Positions 17,941 through 26,661 of a DNA stretch of 64,000 nt are shown here, piece by piece. Position 1 is the first letter of the stretch, and the number at the start of each line of letters is the position of its first letter. Both the position numbers and the translations under genes were made by a program. The stretch comes from Bacteroidales bacterium UBA1309. GTDB taxonomy: Bacteria > Bacteroidota > Bacteroidia > Bacteroidales > Dysgonomonadaceae. The DNA lies in contig DBTT01000004.1 of NCBI GenBank assembly GCA_002307185.1, positions 161,994 through 225,993 on the forward strand, given 5' to 3'. The notes under the pieces were generated by a model. That model had not been told where the DNA came from. It searched no databases and saw only the letters and a list, made by a program, of their open reading frames with translations.

Positions 17941-19815
17941 AGCTTGAGCGGTAGAGCATCGTGGGGTAAGGCGGCGGTTAAATTCCGCCGCTTCCTCCTT
18001 CATTTGCTTTATTGCCGGTGAATTAACCTTTGGCTCCTTCTCTAACAGGGTGATGATTGTCTTCTTCATTTTCACGGTATCTCTGTGTTCTTTATATAGT
18101 TTCATCAGCAGGTAGTGCGGATATAGGCGGCTCGGAACCATCAGGCACGAACGGCGGAAACAGGCTTCGGCCTGTCCGTATTGCTTCATTGACTGGAAGT
18201 TTCGCCCCATTACATTGTCTATCATAGGGTCGCAGCTTATGTTTTTCATTTCTGTCAGAATTCGGTTACTCTCTTGGTGTCGTCCCAACCTGTTCAAGCA
18301 TTGTGCATACTCGAACAGGAAAGAACTTTCATGCTTTAAATATAAATAATATAACTGAAAATTTAACGCTTGTTTATCGTCAATTGCACTGTTATTCAAC
18401 ATTCTTGCGATTTTCCATTCCCTATAGGCTTCATAAATGGGGTAACGTTGGTGAATAAGTAACAAAACAGATACAAAAAGCGCAAGCAGAAAACCGGTCG
18501 GTATTATTGCCTGTTTCGGAGCTGTAGCGGAAGAAGCTTTATTGCTATTTACACAAAGAGCAAGCAGAACAGCATAAACAATCGGAAACGGCAACAGGCT
18601 GAACGGATAGGAAAAGAATGCGAAACAAAGCAGGGAAACCAATGCTCCCGATGGCCCATGTTCCCGGTTCTTGAATCCCACATAAACAGCATAGACTGAC
18701 AAAGAAAGAAATACAATCAAAGGAATGATCCCGTGCTCAACCCCGATTTGCAGATATTCGTTGAAAGCATATTCCGGGCTTCCGGCCACCAGCTCTTCGT
18801 GAGAATGAACAGCTTTGTTGTCGTAAAAATACCGAACTTGGTATTCCCCGTAATAATAGGGAAATCTTCCAATGCCTATTCCCTGAGGATGTTCTTTTAT
18901 TATGCCGGATGCAACTTTCCACATCAACAGGCGCCCATCGGCAGAATCCTTTTTGAGGTGGTACACGCCGCTGACAAAAGCAACAAATGCGATAACCAAA
19001 AGTGCGAAAATCAATCCTGTTCTCTTTCTGTCCTTCTGTATTGCATTGCCCGGTTTATTCTTCATTTTCGGCAAAAGATGACAGAACACCACCCATCCCG
19101 AACCGCAGAGCGAGGCTATCCATGCCCCCCGGCTCAGGGTGGACGGCAAAATCGTTACAATAATGAGCAAGGTGATCGCGCACATTCCCCATCCGATGTA
19201 ACGAAGCAAATGTTTCCACTCAAATCTGCGATTGAATATTTGAAAGTCATTCAGCACGTAATAAACCGCTATGGGCAGCGTGACGGAAAGAAGGCCGCCG
19301 TAGGGACCCGAATTATAGAAAGACCCGGTGGTAGGAAACAGCGAATGCTGCGACGGAAAATAGCCATGCAGTTGACCCGTTCCCCAAAGAGCCCCAAACA
19401 GGCCGACAGCAACAAGGGAAATCTGTGCAATTTTTTGATAATAAATAACTTGGGCAAACATCAAGCGACAGACTACGTAAAATACCCATACCATAAAAAA
19501 AAGCGACAGGCGCAAGCTGAATTCTCCCGTCAGAAAAAATGTGCGTCCGATGCCCCAGAAGCAGAATGCCGTCAGCAACCAATCGACTGGCGACAACCGA
19601 ACAGCTTTCCGCTTTAACAGCAGGGCAAGCAGCCCCGACAACATGCACACCGGCAATGCGATTCCAAACCAAACGTATTTGCCCGAAACAGTAGGGTTGG
19701 CGAGATCGTCATTGACTATGAGGGCAGTGCACAGCACGGCAAGCAAGGGGAGGAGAAGGAGAATATTTCCAATTCCCTTTATCCCATCCTGAATCTTCTT
19801 GCACTCTATTTCCAT
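17902..19815 (-). CDS. O-antigen-ligase-like polytopic membrane protein with C-terminal TPR region
   Basis: 637 residues. The first two thirds hold about ten hydrophobic helices with the Wzy/WaaL-type arrangement, including a periplasmic loop with the motif HPQGIGIGRFPYYYG and HSHEELVAGSPEYAFNEYLQ, which resembles the Wzy_C ligase loop. The last 150 residues are TPR-like (YAQCLNRLGRHQESNRIL, NFQSMKQYGQAEACFRRSC). Such proteins transfer glycan to an acceptor across the inner membrane. No sugar genes are nearby, so another transfer or assembly role in this block is possible. The last 13 residues (ALPSFKGRMETAK) are read from a dispersed repeat, so the original C-terminus was probably replaced. 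Confidence 0.8.
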   Translation of the reverse strand: MEIECKKIQDGIKGIGNILLLLPLLAVLCTALIVNDDLANPTVSGKYVWFGIALPVCMLSGLLALLLKRKAVRLSPVDWLLTAFCFWGIGRTFFLTGEFSLRLSLFFMVWVFYVVCRLMFAQVIYYQKIAQISLVAVGLFGALWGTGQLHGYFPSQHSLFPTTGSFYNSGPYGGLLSVTLPIAVYYVLNDFQIFNRRFEWKHLLRYIGWGMCAITLLIIVTILPSTLSRGAWIASLCGSGWVVFCHLLPKMKNKPGNAIQKDRKRTGLIFALLVIAFVAFVSGVYHLKKDSADGRLLMWKVASGIIKEHPQGIGIGRFPYYYGEYQVRYFYDNKAVHSHEELVAGSPEYAFNEYLQIGVEHGIIPLIVFLSLSVYAVYVGFKNREHGPSGALVSLLCFAFFSYPFSLLPFPIVYAVLLALCVNSNKASSATAPKQAIIPTGFLLALFVSVLLLIHQRYPIYEAYREWKIARMLNNSAIDDKQALNFQLYYLYLKHESSFLFEYAQCLNRLGRHQESNRILTEMKNISCDPMIDNVMGRNFQSMKQYGQAEACFRRSCLMVPSRLYPHYLLMKLYKEHRDTVKMKKTIITLLEKEPKVNSPAIKQMKEEAAEFNRRLTPRCSTAQALPSFKGRMETAK

Positions 19816-19840
19816 GTCATCCTCATATAACGAACAATTT

Positions 19841-19878
19841 ACAAGTGGTCAGGTGGCAACACCCACCTGGCCACTTGT
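19841..19878 (-). terminator. Hairpin after the HU-like gene
   Basis: ACAAGTGGTCAGGTGG (19841-19856) pairs with CCACCTGGCCACTTGT (19863-19878), with a single G-T pair and a 6-base loop. It lies between the HU-like stop (19891) and the next gene's start (19815). No clear T-run follows, so it may be an attenuating or RNA-stabilising hairpin. Confidence 0.6.
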
Positions 19879-19890
19879 TCAATCCATCTA

Positions 19891-20265
19891 TCACTCCGAC
19901 TTCTCGAATGTGATTTTCTCCAGTTGTTCGCGCAGCTTCGTGCTCGGGGTGAACAATACCCGGACACCTGAAATTTTGCCCACGTTGAAATCGGATGCGT
20001 TCTCCACCCCTTCGCTCGTGAATGACACCCTTAACGTGCCCAATTCGCCAAGGTTAATACTCTTGCCCATCAGCAAATACTTCGGGATAATGTCGATGAT
20101 ATTCTCAATCACGTTCGACACATCGCCCCGCGAAAGCGACGACACGTTCACGATCTCGGCAGCCAGCTCCGGCTTGCTGATTTTGCCATCGTACACCGGT
20201 GCGGCATACAGTTTTTTCTTTGTCCTGTCCTGCGGGTTGGCCCGCTCTGTCAATTTGTACTTCAT
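19891..20265 (-). CDS. HU/IHF-family DNA-binding protein (long Bacteroidales type)
   Basis: 124 residues. The N-terminal extension (YKLTERANPQDRTKKKLYAAPV) is followed by the HU-like helix pair and beta arm (NVSSLSRGDVSNVIENIIDIIPKYLLMG, LGELGTLRVSF). This is the longer HU variant common in Bacteroidales, often several per genome. It probably bends or bridges DNA. It sits alone between the 814-residue thioredoxin protein and the ligase-like gene, bounded by a hairpin downstream and a cluster of GTTACTAAC palindromes upstream. Confidence 0.88.
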   Translation of the reverse strand: MKYKLTERANPQDRTKKKLYAAPVYDGKISKPELAAEIVNVSSLSRGDVSNVIENIIDIIPKYLLMGKSINLGELGTLRVSFTSEGVENASDFNVGKISGVRVLFTPSTKLREQLEKITFEKSE

Positions 20266-20343
20266 GTCAAGTTGTTTTTAAGATGAATAAATTAGTGAAT
20301 ATAGGCCCGCAGACTCTTGCCTGCAAGCATTTTTTATCTCGTC

Positions 20344-20432
20344 TATCCCACATACGTTAGTAGCGAGTCGTTACTAACGCATGTAGTATGTCGTTACTAA
20401 CGTTAGTAATCCGGAGCTACTAACGCATGTAG
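20344..20432. repeat. Cluster of GTTAGTAAC/GTTACTAAC palindromic repeats
   Basis: Within 90 bp between the HU-like start and the stop of the 814-residue gene, the word CGTTAGTA or its complement TACTAACG appears five times. CGTTAGTA/TACTAACG makes a hairpin at about 20347-20371, and TTACTAACGTTAGTAA (about 20394-20409) is a perfect 16-bp palindrome. ACTAACGCATGTAG occurs twice as a direct repeat. It could be a terminator for the upstream gene or an operator cluster for the HU-like gene. Confidence 0.65.
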
Positions 20433-20439
20433 GCTGTTG

Positions 20440-22884
20440 CTATTTGTTCAATTCGTTTTGCAGCATTCCAACCATTTTCTCTTTGCCTTCAAAACCGGTT
20501 TTGAAATAAACCTGTTTTCCTTCTTTGTTCAAGATCAGGTAGGATGGGATGCCGGATATGTTGAATTTCTTTACCAAGACTTCAAATTGGAGTCCACTCA
20601 AGCGGTAATGCTCTCCGGGGATATCCGCAATCATGTTGTGCCAGGTGCCTAAAGGGGATGTCTGGTTGGCAAAATATACGAAAACCACGCCTTTCTCTTT
20701 CAGTGCTTGTTTGGCCGGCTCCATCTGTTTCATCGCCGAACGGCAAGGCCCGCACCAGGTGTTCCAAAAATCGACAAGAACCACTTTTCCGGCAAACGAC
20801 TTGGCCATCTCGTCGAACACTTGCTCCCCGCCGGCGGTTGTCGGCACTTCGTGGATAGTGTAGCCTGCCTTGCGTTTATTTGCCTCAATCTGGGCAAGCA
20901 ATTCTTTATTTTTCTCTTTGAGGTAAACGGCATAAAACGGATCTTTCAGTTTGGAAATCGTTTCCATGTCTTCCTTGCCGATCAATGTATATTCTTCTAA
21001 CTTATGGCTCAATAGTTGGGTGGTCATCAGGTCAAACAAGATTCCTTCGGAAGTGCCGGTTATTCCACTGATATAAGCCAAACGTTGATCTGCCCTGTAT
21101 TTTTGATCTGCCTGAGACATGGCATCCTTGTATTTTTCATTAAAAGCTGTAAGCCGTTTTTCGTCTATCTCGGGTTTTTCGTTGTCGGTCGTGCCTTTGT
21201 TTGCCTGCGCACCCAGCAGGTTCAACTCATCGAGCGTACACGCACCTCCCTCCAGCAATCCTTGGACGAACTTATTGAGTGTTTCACGCATTATTTTAGC
21301 GGAAGTGGTTGTGTCGGCGCATATCCTGAGCAGGTTTTCGGCACGGGCTTGGTTTTGTGGGTCCAATTTGAGAGAGTCCATGACTACTTTCGCCAATCGC
21401 CCGTTCTTTATCTTTGCGATCCTAAGTTTTTCGGGACTCCAGTCACCCTTGACATTTCTAAGCTGATATTCGGCCACCTCCTTGTCTTCAGGCGACAATC
21501 CTCCGGAAGCAATTAGTCTTTCGTAGAAGTCCTTTACGGAATCTTCCCATTTATACGTATCCAAACCAATGTATTTGACCGAGTTCACATTGTTCCCGTA
21601 CATGTTGCTATAAAGAGATCGGGGATCGTTTATTCCGAGATCCTTGATGAATGAATAATATGTGTTGTCCAATACAGGTTTGTCATATCCGGTCAATTTG
21701 TCTTCCCATTTGAGGTGGTGGAACTGTCTAAAAGCACTTTCCAGATAGCTGTTGGCAAACATCAAGAGGTATGCGGCTTCGTTGCGCAAGATGATTTTTG
21801 CAAACTCCCCCGCTTTCTTGGTAAGCCCCAATGCCGAAACACGGTCGATACTTTTTTGAAGCTGTTCGAGTACGTAAGACTTATATTGTTGTGCGCTCAT
21901 GCCGTTTATGTCCGCCATAGCCTTATCATCAATCCGGATGCCTTCCATGCATTGTTGAACTTTGTCATCAAACAGTTGGTTGTTGATTTCGGAATTGGCT
22001 CCACCAAAAAAGATGTAGCGCGATGGCTGGCAACGGATAGCATCGTTCTTGATTTCCTGACAGCTTTTCTGCCGCAAGTCGAAATACACGGATGATTCCT
22101 TGCCAGGTGACAAGAGAATATATTTATTAAACGATGGGAGACGGAGCGACACCTGCTGAAAAGACTGAACCAGTGGCACGTTTAACTCAAATGCCCCGTT
22201 GTCGCGTATTTGGGTTTTATATTCTTCCTGGATTCCTGTCACAGGATTGTCCACATAGACCTGTATGGTATAGTTCATTTCCGGCTGATATCCGGAGAAT
22301 ATACCTTTCAGCAGGGCTTTTCCCGACTTGAAAGCCGGAATTTCCAAAGGCTTGCCGTCGTCCCGAATATCGGCAAGCACCCGAATATCTTGCGGAACTT
22401 GTTGACGGACACGAGCTGCTTTTGGCTGCAACTCCACTCCCCATATTTTGAAACAATTTTCACAGTCGCTCTCGATAAAATCAAGTTGTTTTGCATGTGG
22501 GTCAATGGGAGGAAAGTTCAGCACAAAGGAAGTTTTGTTTGTCTCATCGGAGTAAGTTTCCTTGTCCAGTTCAATGCCTTCCGCCGATGTAACCAGATAT
22601 TTCTTCCCATTCACCCGGATATACGTATCCGAGGCGAATCTGACCCAAAACTTGGGGCTATGCCAGACATACATGTAGAGCTTGGTGGCTGCGTCAGTGA
22701 TAACTATTTTTTCGATGATCACATTGTCCTGAGCCGCCACACTAAAAAGTGGGTTCTCGACAACAGCTTTGGGTTCTTGCGCTTTTGTGGAGAAAGGCAA
22801 CAAGAACAAACAACAGAGGCAAACAAGGCTTGCAAGCCGCTTTCTCAAAAAAGTTTTTTTGTCATTACAGATTACGTGTTTCAT
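20440..22884 (-). CDS. Large secreted thioredoxin-fold (TlpA/ResA-like) protein
   Basis: 814 residues. A signal peptide (LASLVCLCCLFLLPFSTKA) precedes about 650 residues with beta-rich N-terminal and helical middle parts and no family I can name. The C-terminal 130 residues are a TlpA-like thioredoxin domain: KVVLVDFWNTWCGPC with the redox pair in WCGPC at 710-714, and a cis-proline in SGIPSYLIL. It should work in the periplasm or at the outer membrane, reducing or shuffling disulfides. TlpA-like proteins of this size are typical of Bacteroidota. It lies in the same-strand block with the four-cysteine NVEALA peptide, a possible substrate (inference). Confidence 0.85.
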   Translation of the reverse strand: MKHVICNDKKTFLRKRLASLVCLCCLFLLPFSTKAQEPKAVVENPLFSVAAQDNVIIEKIVITDAATKLYMYVWHSPKFWVRFASDTYIRVNGKKYLVTSAEGIELDKETYSDETNKTSFVLNFPPIDPHAKQLDFIESDCENCFKIWGVELQPKAARVRQQVPQDIRVLADIRDDGKPLEIPAFKSGKALLKGIFSGYQPEMNYTIQVYVDNPVTGIQEEYKTQIRDNGAFELNVPLVQSFQQVSLRLPSFNKYILLSPGKESSVYFDLRQKSCQEIKNDAIRCQPSRYIFFGGANSEINNQLFDDKVQQCMEGIRIDDKAMADINGMSAQQYKSYVLEQLQKSIDRVSALGLTKKAGEFAKIILRNEAAYLLMFANSYLESAFRQFHHLKWEDKLTGYDKPVLDNTYYSFIKDLGINDPRSLYSNMYGNNVNSVKYIGLDTYKWEDSVKDFYERLIASGGLSPEDKEVAEYQLRNVKGDWSPEKLRIAKIKNGRLAKVVMDSLKLDPQNQARAENLLRICADTTTSAKIMRETLNKFVQGLLEGGACTLDELNLLGAQANKGTTDNEKPEIDEKRLTAFNEKYKDAMSQADQKYRADQRLAYISGITGTSEGILFDLMTTQLLSHKLEEYTLIGKEDMETISKLKDPFYAVYLKEKNKELLAQIEANKRKAGYTIHEVPTTAGGEQVFDEMAKSFAGKVVLVDFWNTWCGPCRSAMKQMEPAKQALKEKGVVFVYFANQTSPLGTWHNMIADIPGEHYRLSGLQFEVLVKKFNISGIPSYLILNKEGKQVYFKTGFEGKEKMVGMLQNELNK

Positions 22885-23011
22885 AGTACAGTATTTTTTA
22901 ATTAGATATTATTGAAATGTATTTATCAATGTCATAGGTTATGTTTTTATATTTCTGCCAAATACCTGGCTTTATCAATCAAGACTACCCCGAAGCGCAA
23001 TCCCTTCTGCC

Positions 23012-23127
23012 TAGTTTTTTCACCTTGCAGCCCGCCCACTAACCACTGAAGGGGAACTTGCTTGCACTAATTACCACCTTCTCTCTGAATTCTGCTGTCC
23101 CGTTCTCTCCTTTAGGGGATGGGGGTA
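23012..23127. repeat. Dispersed repeat copy (23.0 kb)
   Basis: Starts TAGTTTTTTCACC, then GCAGCCCG, ACTGAAGGGGAA, CTTGCTTGC, a variable centre of about 45 bp, then CTCTCCTTTAGGGGATGGGGGT. The 114-bp copy at 23.7 kb has the same order of blocks. The arms CCTGAAGGGG and CCTTTAGGGG are each near-palindromic. Lies in the 417-bp gap downstream of the 814-residue gene's start; nothing else is seen in that gap besides this and the next copy. Confidence 0.75.
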
Positions 23128-23193
23128 TATGCTTTAGGATAAATCCCAAGCATCCTCCACCCCGAACCCAGCTTCTCCTGCCTTTCGATATTC

Positions 23194-23290
23194 TCCACCC
23201 CTAGCCCCTGAAGGGGAACTGCTTGCGCCAATTGCCGCCTCATCTCCGTATTCTACTGTCCCAATCTCCCCTTTTTTAGGCGGCAGGGGT
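23194..23290. repeat. Dispersed repeat copy (23.2 kb), 3' flank of the DUF559 gene
   Basis: CCACCCCTAGCCCCTGAAGGGGAA, TGCTTGCGCCA, then a variable centre ending CCAATCTCCCC and a diverged right arm. Ends 12 bp from the DUF559 stop codon. Same orientation as the copy at 23.7 kb on the other side of that gene. Confidence 0.75.
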
Positions 23291-23301
23291 AGATACGGAT
23301 A

Positions 23302-23664
23302 CTATAAGCTCATAACTTGTTTGATCTTTTCTACGACTGATTCGATATCATTGGTCACCTCTTCGTTCGTAAAACGGATTACTGTAAGTCCAAATTTTTC
23401 TAGTTCGCCCGTCCGTCCTTCATCATAATCAATTTGCGATCGATGAATACCTCCATCTACCTCAATAATCAGTTTATGTGCATGGCAGTAGAAATCGACG
23501 ATAAAAATATCTATGGGATGTTGTGCTTTAAATCTAACGCCCAATTGACTTTGTCTCAGCCTTGCCCACAATAATTCTTCTGACAAAGTCATATTCTCTC
23601 TAAGCAACTTTGCTTTTTCGAAGATGGCAGGTTTCGCTCCATAAAACATACTTGTGTTTGACAT
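23302..23664 (-). CDS. DUF559 domain protein (Vsr-like endonuclease fold)
   Basis: 120 residues, the usual length for stand-alone DUF559 proteins. The family core is present: LRENMTLSEELLWARLRQSQLG near the start, then FIVDFYCHAHKLIIEVDGGIH, with the E..D acidic cluster expected of a very-short-patch-repair or PD-(D/E)xK-like fold, and VIRFTNEEV. Biochemical function of the family is not established. The gene is framed by two same-orientation copies of a dispersed repeat (23194-23290 and 23729-23842), which suggests it travels with or acts on that repeat (inference). Confidence 0.88.
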   Translation of the reverse strand: MSNTSMFYGAKPAIFEKAKLLRENMTLSEELLWARLRQSQLGVRFKAQHPIDIFIVDFYCHAHKLIIEVDGGIHRSQIDYDEGRTGELEKFGLTVIRFTNEEVTNDIESVVEKIKQVMSL

Positions 23665-23728
23665 AACGATATTTTTTTAAAATCAGACTCTTATCTTTTT
23701 TCCACCCCTAACTCCAGCCCCTCTTACT

Positions 23729-23842
23729 TAGTTTTTTCACCCCGCAGCCCGACCCCTAACCCCTGAAGGGGAATCGCTTGCGCCAGCTATCACCTACCTT
23801 CCGTATTCCACTGCCCCAATCTCCCCTTTAGGGGATGGGGGT
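23729..23842. repeat. Dispersed repeat copy (23.7 kb), 5' flank of the DUF559 gene
   Basis: Best-preserved copy: TAGTTTTTTCACC, GCAGCCCG, ACCCCTGAAGGGGAA, CGCTTGCGCCAG, a centre, then CCAATCTCCCCTTTAGGGG and ATGGGGGTAG. Fills the space between the DUF559 gene and the signal peptidase stop (23861). Confidence 0.8.
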
Positions 23843-23860
23843 AGTCGGGGTTGAGGATAG

Positions 23861-24754
23861 TCACTCCACCCATTTCAAAAACCTATCCCACCGGAACTTC
23901 CCGGTTTTCATGTCCTGCGATTTCCATATCAGCACCGCCTTGCCCACAATATGGTCTTCGGGCAGCAAGCCCCAGTAGCGTGAATCCTTTGAGTCGTGAA
24001 CCAAATCGCCTGCCATGAAGTAATAATTCTTGCGAAACGCATATTTGATCAGCAAACTCTTGCCCAGATATACCTTGCCTTGCTTTACGCTTATTTCCTT
24101 CCCCGTTTCATAGCGGATCAGGTTGCGGTAGAGGGCGATGTTCAGCGTGTCGATGGCAAGCACATCCCCTTTTCGGGGGACGTACAGCGGGCCAAAATGC
24201 CTTACCGTCCATTTATACCTGCTATCGAAAGGAAAGCAATGATAAATCTGCGGGGCAATGCTGTCCTCATTCAAACTGGCGAACTTCCGTTGTGCATCGT
24301 AGTTGCCAAGCCTCTCCCTGCTGCCCTTCACCCTGTAAATCCCGTTCTCGATGTAGAACGTGTCGCCCGGGATGGCCACGCACCGCTTCATGTAGTACAC
24401 AGCAAAGTCGAAACCCAGCTTGTCCCAGTCGGAATAGGGGAAATTGAACAGCAACACGTCGTTGCGCTTCACCTTGCTGATTCCCCACAGGCGAGTCACC
24501 CCGTCCGTCCCCGGATTGTCGCCGCAGCCAATTCGTGCGCCGGGCATCAACTTGCTCACCAGCACGTTGTCTCCGGGGATCAATGCCGGGACCATCGACC
24601 AGCTCGGTATCCGGCAGGAGGCAAACACAAACACTTTCAGGGCAAGGACAAACAGGATGGCTCCCACGAAAATTTTGAGGGCAAACCACAGGTGGCGCAG
24701 GAGGAACACTAAACGTCGGGTCATAATCCTGTTGTTATTAATAACAAACTCCAA
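23861..24754 (-). CDS. Signal peptidase I, short form
   Basis: 297 residues from 24754, or 287 from the ATG at 24724 (MTRRLVFLL). One N-terminal membrane helix (about 24-46) leads to the catalytic serine in PSWSM (S53). The general-base lysine is K123 in YYMKRCVAIPGD, and the C-terminal box GDLVHDSKDSRYWG matches the family's GDNRxxSxDSRxxG, with H for N. It cleaves signal peptides on the periplasmic face of the inner membrane. It starts 15 bp (or 45 bp) after the thioredoxin-like gene, in an operon with the NVEALA peptide gene. The housekeeping enzyme is usually elsewhere and longer in this order, so this may be a dedicated processing peptidase (inference). Confidence 0.93.
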   Translation of the reverse strand: MEFVINNNRIMTRRLVFLLRHLWFALKIFVGAILFVLALKVFVFASCRIPSWSMVPALIPGDNVLVSKLMPGARIGCGDNPGTDGVTRLWGISKVKRNDVLLFNFPYSDWDKLGFDFAVYYMKRCVAIPGDTFYIENGIYRVKGSRERLGNYDAQRKFASLNEDSIAPQIYHCFPFDSRYKWTVRHFGPLYVPRKGDVLAIDTLNIALYRNLIRYETGKEISVKQGKVYLGKSLLIKYAFRKNYYFMAGDLVHDSKDSRYWGLLPEDHIVGKAVLIWKSQDMKTGKFRWDRFLKWVE

Positions 24755-24769
24755 TCATCCTCATATCCA

Positions 24770-25396
24770 TTATTGTTTTGTTGTTTTCGGAAAATATTTG
24801 TTTAAAATTTCTCTAAAGTATTCCTCTGTCAGTTGATGAAGTTCTTTTTGAGGAATAAAAAAGGAATTTATTCTCGGATTATCTTTTTCCATAATGAAGT
24901 AATAAGGCAAATCTATATTTGGCAATTGTTTTTCTAAGCTTGAAGACAATTCATAAATCGAAAAATGTATGTTATTTACCTTTTTAAATTGAATCCTATA
25001 TCTCGAATTCGTAGACGAGACAAATAAGATAATATTATCATTCCCTATTTTGGCTGCATATTTTTTCAGAATATCTATTTGTTTGTCAATACATGTGTTG
25101 CAGTTTAATTCTGAATATCTGAAGACCAGTTTAGTACCTCTGAATAATTGGTCGAGAGGTACGGAATCACCAGATTCTTTGATTACCTTTTGACTTGTGG
25201 CCAAACATCTGCCATTAAACATAATTTCATATTTCCTATTGCCTTGATGCAAAAATGCCATTTCATTTTCCTTCGCCATTCTCTCTATTTCATGATTAAG
25301 GATAAGATTCATTTCTTTCTGAGTATTGTTTAGGATATATAAGTGAACAACTGTAGCCAACAAGATTAATAACAGCAAACCTAAAAACATTCTCAT
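24770..25396 (-). CDS. Membrane-anchored protein with thioredoxin-like CxxC, hypothetical
   Basis: 208 residues. One N-terminal membrane helix (LGLLLLILLATVVHLYIL), then a probably periplasmic domain. The stretch TKLVFRYSELNCNTC, followed by helix-forming residues and NDNIILFVSS, looks like the first strand, CxxC site and second strand of a thioredoxin fold; similar small proteins often sit with six-bladed propeller lipoproteins in Bacteroidales. No family name can be given with certainty. Its start overlaps the propeller gene's stop by 4 bp, so the two are translationally coupled, and the signal peptidase follows 15 bp on. Confidence 0.75.
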   Translation of the reverse strand: MRMFLGLLLLILLATVVHLYILNNTQKEMNLILNHEIERMAKENEMAFLHQGNRKYEIMFNGRCLATSQKVIKESGDSVPLDQLFRGTKLVFRYSELNCNTCIDKQIDILKKYAAKIGNDNIILFVSSTNSRYRIQFKKVNNIHFSIYELSSSLEKQLPNIDLPYYFIMEKDNPRINSFFIPQKELHQLTEEYFREILNKYFPKTTKQ

Positions 25397-26553
25397 AGCT
25401 TACTGTCTTTTTTAAATGTATAATGAAAAATAATCGGATTGGATTCTTCTTTCAGATTCGAAATAATAGAAGATAGTTGCTCTTTCTTCGGATTATTCGA
25501 ATCGATCTTTTCCAGAAAATGCTCCTCGTTATTGAGATATAGTAGAGAAGAAGGTTCTTTTATTGAAATGATTGCCTCTTGGTCCATATAGTCTGGAAAG
25601 ATGGACATATTACCCAACGACACATCCTTGATATTTATATATACATGGCATTGTTTTTCTGCTTTGTTGTATATCGCAAAACGAGTTCGCTTCCGATCAG
25701 GATAAAGAATTATAACGCTCTTGGATGTTTGATATAAGCCAATAATTCCCTTTATATTATCAGGACTTTCTTTCTCATTCAGTTTCCTTTGGCCATTGTT
25801 GAATCTTTTAGAAAAAGCGTATGTGTACACGGGGGTTATTTTTTCGCCTTCCATCCTGAAAATGGTGTCGTTATATGAAATTATAAAGAGAGAAGAATTT
25901 TCAGCATAAGCTATTTGCTGCTTTATTCCCCGGTGGAATATGTCTGTATCCAATGGATTGAAAGGTTTACTATAATGTTTTTTCTTATTATGAATATTAT
26001 AAATACAGACTTGGTGATTCTTTGCCCCGGATGGGATCCAATTATTTACCATGTGAATATAGGGAGCATTGTATGCCATGCCGTATACCCAAAAGTCCTT
26101 CATGCCAACCGACTCAACCATTGAATAGTCTTTATTGTAACAAATAATTCTTTTCGAAGCATTGTCGGATATCCATATATCTTCACCAACCACAACAAAT
26201 TCATCTATCTTAACATACTCTTGAGGACCCGGACCAGACCGGTTCAATTTAGAAACAAACTTACCCTTATCATCGAATAATAATATTTGATTAGATAGCT
26301 TATCCAGAATATAATATGTCTGGTTTGTATAAATTATCTTGAATATATTTCCAATCAGGCAATTTTCATTTGTTTCCAGTGGAACGATCTTCACATCCGA
26401 AGAGATATCCTGAGACAAGTCGTAAGAATCTGTAACCTTGTCCACATCAATTTTCATCTCGGAGACCTGTCGGGAAGGCTCTGGCGCATTCATCTTCTTC
26501 GAACAAGAGAATAAGAACACGGCCAGAGATAAAAATGCGATGATATTTTTCAT
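25393..26553 (-). CDS. Six-bladed beta-propeller lipoprotein (BF3164/DUF4934-like)
   Basis: 386 residues. The signal sequence ends FLFSCSKK, a lipobox, so the protein should be anchored in a membrane after export. The body is a series of blade-like repeats with YILDKLSNQILLFDDKGKFV, the motif GPGPQEYVKIDEF typical of this family, and ICYNKDYSMVESV. This family is commonly found next to NVEALA peptide genes in Bacteroidales; its function is unknown, possibly binding a peptide or glycan. It lies 108 bp after the NVEALA gene and overlaps the next gene by 4 bp. Confidence 0.88.
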   Translation of the reverse strand: MKNIIAFLSLAVFLFSCSKKMNAPEPSRQVSEMKIDVDKVTDSYDLSQDISSDVKIVPLETNENCLIGNIFKIIYTNQTYYILDKLSNQILLFDDKGKFVSKLNRSGPGPQEYVKIDEFVVVGEDIWISDNASKRIICYNKDYSMVESVGMKDFWVYGMAYNAPYIHMVNNWIPSGAKNHQVCIYNIHNKKKHYSKPFNPLDTDIFHRGIKQQIAYAENSSLFIISYNDTIFRMEGEKITPVYTYAFSKRFNNGQRKLNEKESPDNIKGIIGLYQTSKSVIILYPDRKRTRFAIYNKAEKQCHVYINIKDVSLGNMSIFPDYMDQEAIISIKEPSSLLYLNNEEHFLEKIDSNNPKKEQLSSIISNLKEESNPIIFHYTFKKDSKL

Positions 26554-26661
26554 ACTTACTGTTTTTTTTCAAATTAGTTATCATATATATGATTTGGTAT
26601 ATACGTCTTAATATACTGGAAAAATAAGGAGTAGTTTAGCTACTCCCTATTCAAATTAACC

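Noticed and set aside
18733..19617. 294-codon plus-strand frame inside the ligase-like gene
   Set aside because: Polar, repeat-free shadow with no domain; the minus-strand gene shows membrane helices throughout.
13558..23842. Possible CRISPR array from the repeated GGGG-rich blocks
   Set aside because: Copies are far apart, unequal in length and have no regular spacers; they are dispersed repeats.
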